Assembly: GCF_027580225.2 (NCBI RefSeq)
Contig: NC_073361.2
Coordinates: forward strand, 30,987,001 to 31,051,000
Length of the DNA stretch: 64,000 bases
Direction: 5' to 3'
DNA from: Misgurnus anguillicaudatus
Taxonomy: Eukaryota; Chordata; Actinopteri; Cypriniformes; Cobitidae
Each line of letters starts with the position of its first letter. Within the stretch, counting starts at the first letter, position 1. The position numbers and the translations under genes are program-made. The notes beneath the pieces were generated by a model that was not told where the DNA came from, searched no databases, and saw only the letters and a program-made list of their open reading frames with translations. Positions 47,001-57,540 of the stretch are shown in pieces.

Positions 47001-50000
47001 AACTTTGTGCTTTTTACAGTGCACGTACGCACTTTTAAGAAATAAAAAAAAACAAATTTAGGCCGGTTTCTATGCAGCATTTTATAAATGAGGCACTTGA
47101 ATTTTACATTTTCAGTCCTGCAACAGACAGCATGAACTTAAACACCAAAGACTTCAGTGATCTGAAATCAAAAGCAGATGACACACAGGAAAAGTTCATG
47201 ATCCCTTAAAAACTAACAGCACACCTTACAAGAACAGGTTTTGTGATTGTGTTTGATGTCTGTAGCAGATATCATGCAGAATGAGTTACGGTTTAAAGTT
47301 GAACAAATTCTGTTTAAATGATTTGAAGCAATGTGACTGATCAATGTTTTCAGACAGGTTTCCTAAACATTTCCCCCTTCAGCCACAGCTTAAACACTGA
47401 ACAGATTCACATTTAACAGTAAGAATTCACAAATATTTCTCAAACACTGATAAAGACAAACCCAGAGATTCAGTACCTGAATTCATTTTACCATGGCATG
47501 GAGTACTTTATATTGATAACTGTATTATCTATAGCGCAAATTGTGGAAAAAATCCAATACAGGTAAATATAAGTGTGTGTGTGTGTACTACATTTTGAGG
47601 AAAATTTCTACCCAAAAGTCACTAAAACCTTACAAATCTGAGCAAAACCTATACCTTTGGTGATGTCATCATTTGAAAAAATGCTATAAAATATAATAAA
47701 TAAAGTTTTAGGGTTATGGTGTTTGTACGTATAGAGCTTACGCCTTATCGTCTGTTGCTCTCTGTGGTTTTTCTTTCTTCTTTGCCTTATGCTTTTTAAC
47801 TGGAGGAATCCATTCCTGTACAACACACACAAACAGACACAGTTTTAAAATACAAACACAATATGATTCATTAATTCATTTGTGACCTGTGCTGGCTAAA
47901 TGAGTCGGAATGCGCACGGTCCATTTTTGAGCTACAGGTGAAAGAAAGTATAAATGTTGATTTTGGTCGAAATTGAGGTTTAAATAAAAATAACTCAACT
48001 TTTTCAGATTTTGAGTAATGCATATATTTAACAGACACACAGAGAGACAAACACCTCTAGTTTAGGCCAGTCGGTGGGCATTCCCGGCCCCTGGTTGTTT
48101 TTCCACCAGCGCAGGTCATCTTGCTCACTGATGGACATGAGCGTGTGATGGAGTTCACCATAAACAGCTTTAATACTGAAACACACAAACACTTTAGTTT
48201 CACTTTGAGTATTGACAGAAACATCATGGGAGTTATATAACTTTTTATCATTCAAAAAATAATAAAAATGGATGTTTAAAAAAATGAGTGATGTGTAGAA
48301 CGGGATGTGTCATGTGGCTGTGAGCATTGCTTTGGTGTTCAAGTCACTAATTGGTCAAACATTTTGTGTTTAACATCATCGTTACATTCTCAAACTTTTC
48401 TAAAGATTTACACTCAGTAATAAAAGCTTATCTGTATTTTTAAGCGTGTCGGTTTTCGGCTATTAAAAGTTTGAAGTGCATCAATTCTTGAATAACATGC
48501 AATGACACAAAACCTCTCGTTGTTTGTGATATCGAGGTGTCTGTGTATGGACAGGAAGGTTTGTTTTAGAAAGCTGATTCTCTTTCTCTCCTCCTCCTGT
48601 GATTGGTCGAACACAGACTCCATTTCCTCCATGTATCGTGGTGCAAAACCAGTAACGTCCTCCAAAACTTTCTCATAGCGGTCACGTGCCTGCAACACGT
48701 CATCAGATAATATGATTTATAGTTTTTGTGTTTTCATATTTACTTTTACAGCTCAGTTGTCATTTTGTGCATGTAAATGTGATTTGCCGCTATTGGTTTA
48801 TTTACTTTGTTGCGTTCTTGCGTTGCTTTCTCTTTCTTCTGCTGTATCTTGGACAGCTTGCTTTCGCTCAGATTGGCGTTGCGTTTTGCTTGATTCTCTT
48901 TGTCTTGAGCTTGTAGTTCCCTCTGGCATGATTTATTATAAACCGCACGAGCCTTGTCCAGCTAATAGAGACACAAATATGAATGTGTGATTTTTCAAAT
49001 AGTTATACTTTTATAAGCGTTTTAAAAGCATTATCATACAAGAACCATTCCTCAAAAAAACTTTCAGCAAATGTTTTTAAAGTCGGCATGAAACTGAAGT
49101 AGCAAATGTCTTATTTTCCCAGTGGTGACGTATATCCGAGTGAAATGGCTTCTGAAATAAAAAAGGTGGGTCTGGACTTGAATTCATCCATCGAGAACAG
49201 ATGGATCATTTGAAGTTGGGTCATAATGCTAATTGCTAATTACTGTGATATTTTTCCGGACCCTTCCCAGGTGCCATAGCTCCGGAAATAAAGAGATCAT
49301 TTTGAAGAGGGGAGGAGATTTGCATTTTTGATTAAAGATTTTTTTTTTAAATATTGAAACTCACAGATTTGTCATTATCCCCCCCCCCAAAAAAATATAG
49401 ATTTTAATTTCAATTTCATTGTGACTTTAGAACCGTGCATTCAGACAAAAACATCTTCTAACTGTAAACCCATTATTACTGATGTCTCAGTTTTACCTTT
49501 TTTAATCTTTTCACCCAGGGCTTCTGAGCACGTGAAAAAGCCGTCCCAAGGTCATGTGACTCTTTGAAACCACAGAACATTTTTCGTGGAAACATCTCCT
49601 TCTGCCAAGAGCGAATGCGCTCTCCATCATCTGTCACCAGAGACTGGGCGATGGATGTGTGCAGGGTGGACAGGCGCTCGGTGGACGAGAAAAAGCACTG
49701 CCACGCTCGCATGAGCGACCCGTACAGCGGCCCTGACCCGGACAATGAGCAAATCAAAAGAGTTAGATCGATAGAGAAGCTGAAAATCATCTCACAGACA
49801 CAATACAGACAATATGCACTGCAAAAATTTACTTTAGTATTTTTGTCTTCCTTTCAGCACAAACATCAAAAAATCTTTAATCAAAATGTTTTTTTATATA
49901 AGCAAAATGGCCTTAGAAAATAAGTATAGTTTATAGACAAAAATATACAATTTAAGTAAATTTGTCAATGGGGTAAGAACAATGTCATTGAAATTTTCTT

Positions 50001-52077
50001 AAATTAAGTGTTTAAGAAAAACTTTTTTTTACTTTTGCTTGTTTATGCACTTAAATTTGATGTTTTTTGTCTAAAACCTTGAGTTATTTTCATTTGGCTC
50101 ATCAAGAAAATGCATCTTGATTTAAGAATTTTTAGATATTTATACTAAAAACATGACAAAAATACTAAGTAAGAAAGTTATTTTTTTGCCCATATTTGAT
50201 ATGATGCAATTACCAATTGTCCAAATATAAAAAAGTTTAAATTTTAGACCAAAAATATCAAATTTATGTGATTTTGTGCATAAACCAAGCAAATGGGGTA
50301 AGCAAAAAAATCTTGACAATTTTTCTTAAAAACTAAATTCAAGAAAAATTCAAGAAAATTGCTTACCCCATTGGCAGATTTATTATTATTATTATTATTA
50401 TTTTGCTTTTTTTATGCACAAAATCACTTACATTTGATATTTTTGGTCTAAAAACTAGACTTATTTTCTTGGGTCGTTTTGCTCATCAAGAAAAAGCATC
50501 TTAATTTAAGAATTTCTAGATATTTTTACTGAAAACAAGACAAAAATAATAAACAATATTTTTTCTTGGAAATAATTTTTTTCAGTCAATCTGGTAAGAA
50601 AAAATATTTAATTTTTCTTGAATTAATTGTTTAAGAAAAAAGTTAAAAAAAACATCTTACCCCATTAGATTTTTTGCTTTTTTTAGTCACACATTCATAC
50701 ATTTTTTGTTTAAAAATTTGACATATTTTCTTAGGTAATTTTGCTGATCAAGAAAATGCATCTTGATTTAAGAATTTTTAGATATTTGTACTAAAAACAA
50801 GACAAAAAAACTAAGTAAGAAAGTCATTTTTTGCAGTGTGGTTTGATATTTGATATGATGCAATTACCAAAAAAATGTTTAAATTTTGGACCAAAAATAT
50901 CAAATTTAAGTGATTTTGTGCATAAAACAAGCAAATGGGGTAAGCAAAAAAATCTTGAAAATTTTTCTTAAAAACTAAATTCAAGAAAAATTCAAGAAAA
51001 ATTTGCTTACCCCATTGGCAGATTTTTTTTTTTTTTTTTGCTTTTGTATGCACAAAATCACTTAAATTTGATATTTTTGGTCTAAAAACTAGAATTATTT
51101 TCTTGGGTCGTTATGCTTATCAAGAAAAAGCATCTTAATTTAAGAATTTTTAGATATTTTTACTGAAAACAAGAAAAAAATAATAAACAATATTTTTTCT
51201 TGGAAATTTTTTTTTCAGTGAATCTGGTAAGAAAAAAATATTTAATTTTTCTTGAATTAATTGTTTACGAAAAACGTTTAAAATTTATTTTCTTACCCCA
51301 TTAGATTTTTTGCTTTTTTTGTCACAAATTCATAAATTTTTTGTTTAAAAATTGGACATATTTTCTTAGGTAATTTCGCTCATCAAGAAAATTCATCTTA
51401 ATTTAAGAATTTTTAGATATTTGTACTGAAAACAAGACAAAAACACTAAAGTAAGAAGTTTTTTTGCAGTGCAGGACTACATTGCTAAATTCTACAACTA
51501 CAAACAGCTAAACTATCTAAACTAGTGTAACTCAAAATTAAATTATTCTCACTGCTGTCAGTGACCGACTTCCATTTCTTGCTCCACTCGGTCAGTTGTC
51601 GGGCGTACTGCCGCTCGACTTGAGCCCGGTCCTTCATACACGCTATGATATCCTTACATGCTTGGTACGACTCTGATGTTCTCCGAACTGTTCGCTCATA
51701 ATTTCCTGGCTAAGAGACAAATACACAAGAAAATCAATACAGAATTAGAAAGCATTTGGAAAAAGAATTGCCGGTCAACCAGTTTGTGGTGATCACCAAC
51801 TAATCCAAAATGAGTGAGATGCCCACCTACATAGGCAGCAGTATTTATAAAACTTTATGTAGTGAAGTAAAAGTTTGCCCAAGATAAAGTACACTGTACA
51901 GATACTTGAGTACCGAGTAAAAATATTTACTTTACACCTTTGAGTTGATGCCAATACACAAATATAGCAGTATATTTGTAAACAGTGAGGCAGATTATTA
52001 GATAACTTGGTTATTTTTACCATCCAGAAACTGAGTTTGTTGAGATCCTCAGGTGGAGATGTTGGAGGGTCGGCCAT
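41044..52077 (-). CDS. PACSIN/syndapin family F-BAR and SH3 protein, short-linker form
   Basis: Membrane-bending adaptor that couples dynamin, N-WASP and related partners to endocytosis. Nine coding exons, read right to left: 52077-52021, 51709-51553, 49732-49497, 48961-48806, 48689-48514, 48175-48055, 47815-47742, 41319-41240, 41156-41044. They total 1170 bases, all phases agree, giving 389 residues. The F-BAR region shows PGNYERTVRRT, QLTEWSKKW, PLYGSLMRAW, FKESHDLGTAFSRAQKPW, DRYEKVLEDV and QGPGMPTDWPKLEEW. The SH3 domain reads VRVRALYNYVGAEEDELSF ... QGWCWGVK ... YYPANYVLPVQ-stop. The linker is only about 30 residues (VKKHKAKKKEKPQRATDDKA) with no NPF motif, whereas PACSIN1 and 2 have long NPF-bearing linkers and PACSIN3 a shorter one. 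The paralogue number is therefore left open. An upstream acceptor at 52089 and a 5'UTR exon near 55.3 kb suggest a non-coding first exon. Confidence 0.92.
41574..41615 (-). mobile_element. Fragment of a SINE tail
   Basis: Read on the minus strand, TTTTGGATAAAAGTTTCTGC resembles the SINE tail at 34430-34565 and 54368-54525. No tRNA-like head is attached. Confidence 0.4.
42265..42560. mobile_element. MITE family G, copy 2, inserted in an array unit
   Basis: Inverted ends of about 40 bp (CAACCCAATCTCACGGCA with GTTATAGTCACAAAATAT, and the inverse at 42516-42560). The left flank ends GATTTCACATCTGT and the right flank resumes TACACGTG, which are contiguous in the 82-bp unit, so it split a unit. 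Related to 19336-20034. Confidence 0.85.
42561..46855. repeat. 82-bp minisatellite, about 52 copies
   Basis: Each unit carries AATTTAGGATTTCACATCTG, TACACGTGTTTTTGTTCGCA, TTATCGTTTTATGAATACGA and ACTTTTGAGAAATAACAAAT in that order. Copies are nearly identical. Variants (CAAGTTG for CAAATCG, GGACTTC for GGATTTC, ATATGAAC for ATACGAAC, ATACAATC) are clustered rather than random, and a few units have small indels (near 43380, 43804 and 45313). The unit length is not a multiple of three, so coding is unlikely. Every standard unit has one CACGTG and about five CpGs. Confidence 0.97.
46856..47021. mobile_element. CACTGTAAAAAA-type MITE inserted at the array's end
   Basis: Ends CACTGTAAAAAA and TTTTTACAGTG form an inverted repeat. 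Left flank TTTTATGAATCACA and right flank CACGTACGCACTTTTAAG continue a diverged array unit, showing insertion into it. Related to the degenerate copy at 17941-18127. Confidence 0.8.
49817..51471. mobile_element. CACTGCAAAAA-bounded composite MITE in a PACSIN intron
   Basis: Ends CACTGCAAAAATTTACTTTA and TAAGAAGTTTTTTTGCAGTG are inverted. The interior repeats blocks such as GCTTACCCCATTGG, CATCTTAATTTAAGAATTT and AAACAAGACAAAAA in both orientations, with a second TTTTTTGCAGTG at about 50828. It looks like several tandem or nested copies of one family. Confidence 0.75.
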
Positions 52078-52089
52078 GGCTGAAGCAGC

Positions 52090-54367
52090 CTGCAAAAAAG
52101 TTAAAACCAGTGTGTTTACATGAGAATACGTGTGTATTTTACGTGTGGTTTTACCACATGTACATTTAAGTTTTACAAATTTGTACGTGAAGAGTTTCCT
52201 TGCAAAACAAGATAACCACCGTTTTGTTAATTGTTCAGAAATCTAGTTTTTTGGTTGTGCATTCCAATTAATTTCAATTCAACTGCAGTTGGTTTGTTTT
52301 GATTTAAACCTTTAACTTAAAAAATACAGATAAGTAGCACCATAAAACAAAATAATAACATGATAACATAATAATAAACATGTTTTGACAAAAATGTAAA
52401 AAATATGGATTTATCTCGTTTTGCAACGAAACTCTTCACGTATTCCTGTTCATAAATATTAAAATTGTGGGCATTGGCATTTCTTACTCAAATTAATGAG
52501 CTTTTCAGTCAAATTTTCTGACTTACTGATTTAAGACAGTTTACTCATTTATCTATTGAAATGTTCATGACTTTCACAATATTGCACAATATTAAGCAAA
52601 CTTTAAAATCTTAAAAAGAAATACAATTTCTGTAATCATTTAACCATTTTGTAATATTAATTTGTTTCTCATGACCAGAGGCGGCACTACTTGAGTATTT
52701 TGAATAAATTTTCCAAGCATCTGTGCTTTATCAAAGTGTTTGTCTTGGGAAAAAAATACTTTACTAATAAATGTTCATATATTCTAAAGCATATAATCAT
52801 ACTGTGAATTCCTTTTGCATATTAAAACTGATTTAATACCTAATTACATAAAAAAATGTGTACTTTTACTTTCTTGAGTAAAAGTACATAAGTACTTTTT
52901 ACTGAAGTAAAAGTACAAAAAATACTAGATGTTTAACTTAAATATTGAATATAAACCAAAAACCTGAAATTATGAAATGTACATGTAGTGGAGTAAAATT
53001 ATAATAATATGCTTTGGAATGTATGTTTTACAAAGAAAAACACTAATAAAATATGAATACTTGTACTTTTATGTAGAAAGTATTAGCGGCTTAACATATC
53101 TTTCAAATGCTATATTGTTACTAAAATATTCATACACATTTACGTTGCATAATATAAAAAGAATACATTATGTATTTTAAAATGTTTGTATTAAAAGGGT
53201 TTGGGTTTAGGGTTAGGTTTGTGGTGGTAACATTATCGATAACATGGTTAAAGGGAAATTATACAGCAATCTTTATGGTATAACACATTTGTAAATGTTT
53301 TACATTTTGTAGCTCTAAAAACGTAAAAATGCAACGATTACAGTTGCAAATATGTCTACATTGTACCCTTCAGCATCTATTTAAATGTACAAAAAACTAT
53401 ATGTTTTGTGTTTTTGAAAGTTATGTTTAGGTATTAACAGTGAGACCAAGCTGCAAATTCACATAGTGCATAAGCTTCAAAACACCTGTAATTAAACACA
53501 AAACTAATGTCACAAGATTTGCCTTATTCTTGATGTCTCAAAGGCAAGCTAAAATGAGCGTATGGATGCATTATAATGTATATGTCTGTGTTGCATGCAT
53601 AAATTCTGTCTTATAAAAGGATCTGAGTAAAGGTCTGGCTGTCATCCAGCGCCCACTACTGTCTGCCTGACTGAAACTCTTACTGATGTAACTGGATCCA
53701 GTCAGTTCTGATGATACACATCTGTTAAATCTGCTGTCATCTTTACATTCTTCATCGATACAAAAACAGAATTAAAATACTGTTTATCAATAAAGCAGAC
53801 AAAAATCCTTAAAATATATCAAGTTAACATATAAGCGAATTAGATAATAGAGATAAACTTGAAATAATGAATGGATTGCAATGCATATATAAATATACAT
53901 GTGTTTATGAGCATACTGTACGGGTGTGTATGTGTATGTCACTACTGGATTCTGGATTCAGAAATAGAAATCACTCCCCCAACCCACCCTGAAATTCCTG
54001 CCACCACCCGAGAGATCCCCAAATAAACAAGATCCAAGATCTCATGTTACACACACACACGCACGCACTTACATATCTGCCTATTCTGTGTGAGATACAT
54101 GTATATAAGTGTCTGACATTATTATCGTTTATTTAAAGGGACGATATTATACTTTGAACTCTATGAAAACATGTCTTTCTGACAAATAACAGGTGTCTTC
54201 AGTTTATGTCAAATAGATTCAGTGAAATGGTCACTATGGCAGCTAAACAAATAACGAGACTAGAATAGAACATTATTAAATATATCAAATGTCAGATAAT
54301 AGCAGATGAAATCACCAGCTGAGCATTTTTAACATCAGAAGGATGTTAATTTATTTTTTAGCATGTA
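52090..54367. other. PACSIN first intron, no coding exon seen
   Basis: AT-rich intronic sequence between the first coding exon and the presumed 5'UTR exon. No exon-like frames with splice sites were found. Confidence 0.5.
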
Positions 54368-54525
54368 TAACACTGTATAGCTCAATTGTAGAGGATTGAA
54401 TTAGCAGCACAAAATGTTATGGGTTTGAAGCCAAGGAACACAAATACTTAATAAAAAAATGATACGTTGAAAGGCACTGTCACTTGGATAAAAGCGTCTG
54501 CCAAGTGCATGAATGTAAATGTTCC
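54368..54525 (+). mobile_element. tRNA-derived SINE, copy 2
   Basis: TGTATAGCTCAATTGTAGAG, GGGTTTGAAGCCAAGG and CACTTGGATAAAAGCGTCTG occur in the same order as at 34430-34565. It lies antisense in the PACSIN first intron. Confidence 0.8.
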
Positions 54526-55229
54526 TTCACCCCCCCCCCCTTTTTAACCTAATGAAACTAATGAATAGTCATTACCTGACTACTGAATTATCCATTGCTA
54601 AACCTGTATGCATTATTCTAAATAAATCTTATTCATTTTTCACCCAAATATAAACAACAAAGTTATTAGATTGGATGTGCAAGTTTTATTTGTTTTTGTT
54701 TGTTTTTCTCTCATTTATTATATATAAATATATAATTGATCAATAAACTACCTGCTTTTGGAAAAAAATCTTACTTCATCGCAATATCAGAGTAATATTT
54801 AGATACATTTTAAATTTTTGGTTTAGAAACCTGAAGAATACAAAAACGGTCTAACATCAAGCAAACTTCAATCTGAAGTTTCTCAAGCTGAATTTCAACA
54901 CATTTAACACATCTATCATATGACATGTCTGCTAGTTGGACTCATATATGTAAAACATTAGTTAAATGTGTTTTAAATGTATTTAAAACTTTACATATGT
55001 TGTAAATTTGTCATGTTTGTTTTCATGTTACTGCTGTGGTAAAAGAGAAATTTCAACCTTTGGTTGACAAATAAAGCTGTATTGAAAAATGTTGCATGAC
55101 ATTATAATGATCCATTTGAACTATTTACCCAATCAGAATCATGCAAAACATTTATTGCACAAACACCAATGAAGCAGTGTTGTTTATTTACTTCAATGCC
55201 AATGCAACAGTTTGGCTTACACAACATCT

Positions 55230-55253
55230 ATATATATATATATATATATATAT
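55230..55253. repeat. (TA)n microsatellite
   Basis: An uninterrupted TA run about 45 bases from the presumed PACSIN 5'UTR exon. Confidence 0.9.
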
Positions 55254-55295
55254 ACACAACAAAAACATATTGAATAGATAAAGTTGACCTCTTAC

Positions 55296-55400
55296 CTCCT
55301 GGCCGAGGCTTCTTCTTTCTCACTGACAGAAGTTTATTCACTGCTGTATCATGTCTGTCTGATGTTTCTCTCAAATGTGTGTGTGCGTACACTTAACCAC
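55296..55400 (-). other. Probable PACSIN 5'UTR exon (upstream limit uncertain)
   Basis: On the minus strand AGAAGCCTCGGCCAGGAG is followed by a strong donor GTAAGAGG at 55295. The next minus-strand acceptor in register is at 52090, in front of the coding ATG. The start of transcription is not determined. Confidence 0.5.
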
Positions 55401-55432
55401 AGTCAGCTGTTATAGAGCTACATATGTACACT

Positions 55433-55433
<1 letters not shown>

Positions 55434-55484
<51 letters not shown>

Positions 55485-55496
55485 ACACACACACAC

Positions 55497-55588
<92 letters not shown>

Positions 55589-55602
55589 TCTCTCTCTCTC
55601 TA
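55434..55602. repeat. Compound (TC)n/(AC)n microsatellite at the PACSIN promoter
   Basis: Alternating blocks of TC and AC dinucleotides, directly upstream (minus-strand sense) of the presumed first PACSIN exon. The two Ser-Leu/His-Thr open frames here are artefacts of the repeat. Confidence 0.95.
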
Positions 55603-56298
55603 CCTCTCGTCTCAGTGTAAATGAATTGTCAGGTGTGAAAGTTAAGTGTGTTGTAGAATGTGAGAGTTATTTCGACTCTTTGACAGTCACAACTGAGAGA
55701 CAAGAACTTCAGATATGTAAAGTATTTATCAGTCTGTTTACTGAAGAACCTCATGAGGTCAACAGCAAACACACAGATCTGTATTATAATTTATGTTTGC
55801 ATTTTAAATCTAAATGGGTCATAGTATTGACTTGGTTTGGTAACAAGAATAAACACCCATGAAGGATCACTGTCATGTAATGTCTCCTGCATCATACTGC
55901 AGTACTTGTTCGCCTTAAATATACTAGTCGATATTTGAAATGGATCAAAACAGTGAATCAAAGTTGACAAGAACGGGTATTGGGTATTGGCTTTAAGACG
56001 ACTTGTATGAAAGGTTTGATTAACTTCAAACGTTGACTAATAAAGTTGAAAAGTTCACCTTAAAATAAAAAATGTGTCACCATCATGTCGTTCCAAACAT
56101 GACAGGATCATGCAAGAAAGCAGGATTAAATTGAGAAAAATAAGAAGAGTTGATTTTTCTATCAGGTAAAACCAGGGCCTAAAGTTAACACTCGCCAAGC
56201 ACCAAATGTGAGTAAAAATCGGCACTGGCGAGTATATGAAATGGTGTTAATAAATCGGCAGGTGACATTTTTATAAATTCTACATTGTAAAAAAAATC

Positions 56299-56890
56299 GC
56301 TGCCTTAATTTTTTGGTTGAATCAACTCAGATTTAGAAATGAGTTAATTACAAAAGAGTTGTTACAGTTTAACGTATTAAATGAAGTTGACTTTTTTCAA
56401 CTATGGCTGTTTCTCAATTCCAAGAATGCAAAGAATGGACTTGCGTTCTCGTGGAGATCGGTCTTGCCAGGCGACCTTAAAAGAATGAACTCAGAAGTAT
56501 GCCAAAACACAGAACGCACTGTGAGAATTGAGATGTGTGCGATCTTCATGTTGGTCACCTGACCTCCGCTATTGTTTTGCCGCAATTACTTCTGGGGTGT
56601 AAAGCGATTTCAGCGCGCAAGTCTGCACTCGATGCATCCTCGATATCAAGAACACATGCTGGTATTTTGATGCGTCCTCTGTACTTGCGTTCTTGAGAAT
56701 TGGAATTGAACTTCGAGGGTTAATGATGACATAGAGCGAGAACACAAGGATGCAAGATCGCTGAATAACGCAATTGAGAAACAGCCTATATTTTATAAGT
56801 TGTAGCAACTCATCTCTTGTCAAGATAAATAATAGTAAGTTGATAGGACTTGTAAATCTGAGTTGATTCAACTAAAAAATTTAAGGCAGC
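56299..56890. mobile_element. MITE with TIR GCTGCCTTAA, carrying a nested element
   Basis: Left end GCTGCCTTAATTTTTTGGTT with GAATCAACTCAGATTTA is inverted at the right end (TAAATCTGAGTTGATTCAAC, TTAAGGCAGC). A second inverted-repeat element occupies 56405-56786. Confidence 0.85.
56405..56786. mobile_element. GGCTGTTTCTCAATT-type MITE, nested
   Basis: Inverted ends GGCTGTTTCTCAATTCCAAG and GCAATTGAGAAACAGCC inside the element at 56299-56890. Non-coding. Confidence 0.8.
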
Positions 56891-57248
56891 AAAGAATTGA
56901 CGGTGTTGGCACAGCGCTGACGGGTGTTGTCGACTTTGTGCAGCGAGAAGTCGAACTCCAACAAAATGAAAAGATGATGCGCAAACATTACACACTCACA
57001 ACAGTGCTCACCATTACAATGAGGATAAATTACAGTAGAGACTGTTTTTAATGTGGATACAGACACGTGAGGAGGATGGGGTAAAATAGGAATGGGTTGT
57101 AAAAAAAAGTGACTGAAAGGCAAATTTCAAATGTTGTTTCATTGCCAATAAAATCAATTATGGCCATTTTTTTAGGCCCACCAAGATGGCTTGGTGACAT
57201 CACCTGATAAAGAAATTTGTTTTAGGGGCGGACCTAGTTTATAGTAAC

Positions 57249-57540
57249 CTGGGGTCTCATTTATAAAGCGTGTGTACGCACAAAATGTGTCTGGAAACGT
57301 TTGTACGCCAGTTCCTACGCAAAAGTTGCAATCTTTTACAAACTTGGGAGAATGGGCTTGCAGGGTGGGATCTGAGGATAATTCATGTAAGCACACTTGC
57401 AGGTGATCTGTGATTTATAAAGCAAAAATGGCTTTGTTTTATAAGTCGTAATATTTTTTGGCGTTTGCCATTTTTGGCTTTTGTGCATACGTAGACTTTT
57501 AGTAAGGATCCTACGCACAGTTTTATAAATGAGACCCCAG
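57249..57540. mobile_element. GTCTCATTTATAAA-type MITE, intact
   Basis: Perfect inverted ends CTGGGGTCTCATTTATAAA and its inverse at 57522-57540, with TACGCACA motifs next to each end. It shows the unexpanded form of the element type that hosts the 82-bp array at 42001-47094. Confidence 0.85.

Larger units (their letters stand above)
42001..47094. mobile_element. GCCTCATTTATAAA-type MITE expanded by an internal minisatellite
   Basis: The left end GGCCTCATTTATAAAGCATG is inverted at the right end (CATTTTATAAATGAGGC). Relatives are at 24360-24500 and, intact at 290 bp, at 57249-57540. Just inside the right end, CGCACTTTTAAGAAATA and CAAATTTAGG match the phase of the array unit. Just inside the left end ACGGATTTCACATCTGT does the same. 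The array therefore grew from the element's own interior. It lies in the 6.4-kb PACSIN intron between linker and SH3 exons. Confidence 0.75.

Noticed and set aside
55375..55624. Ser-Leu / His-Thr repeat proteins
   Set aside because: They are pure translation of TC and AC dinucleotide repeats, open in more than one frame.
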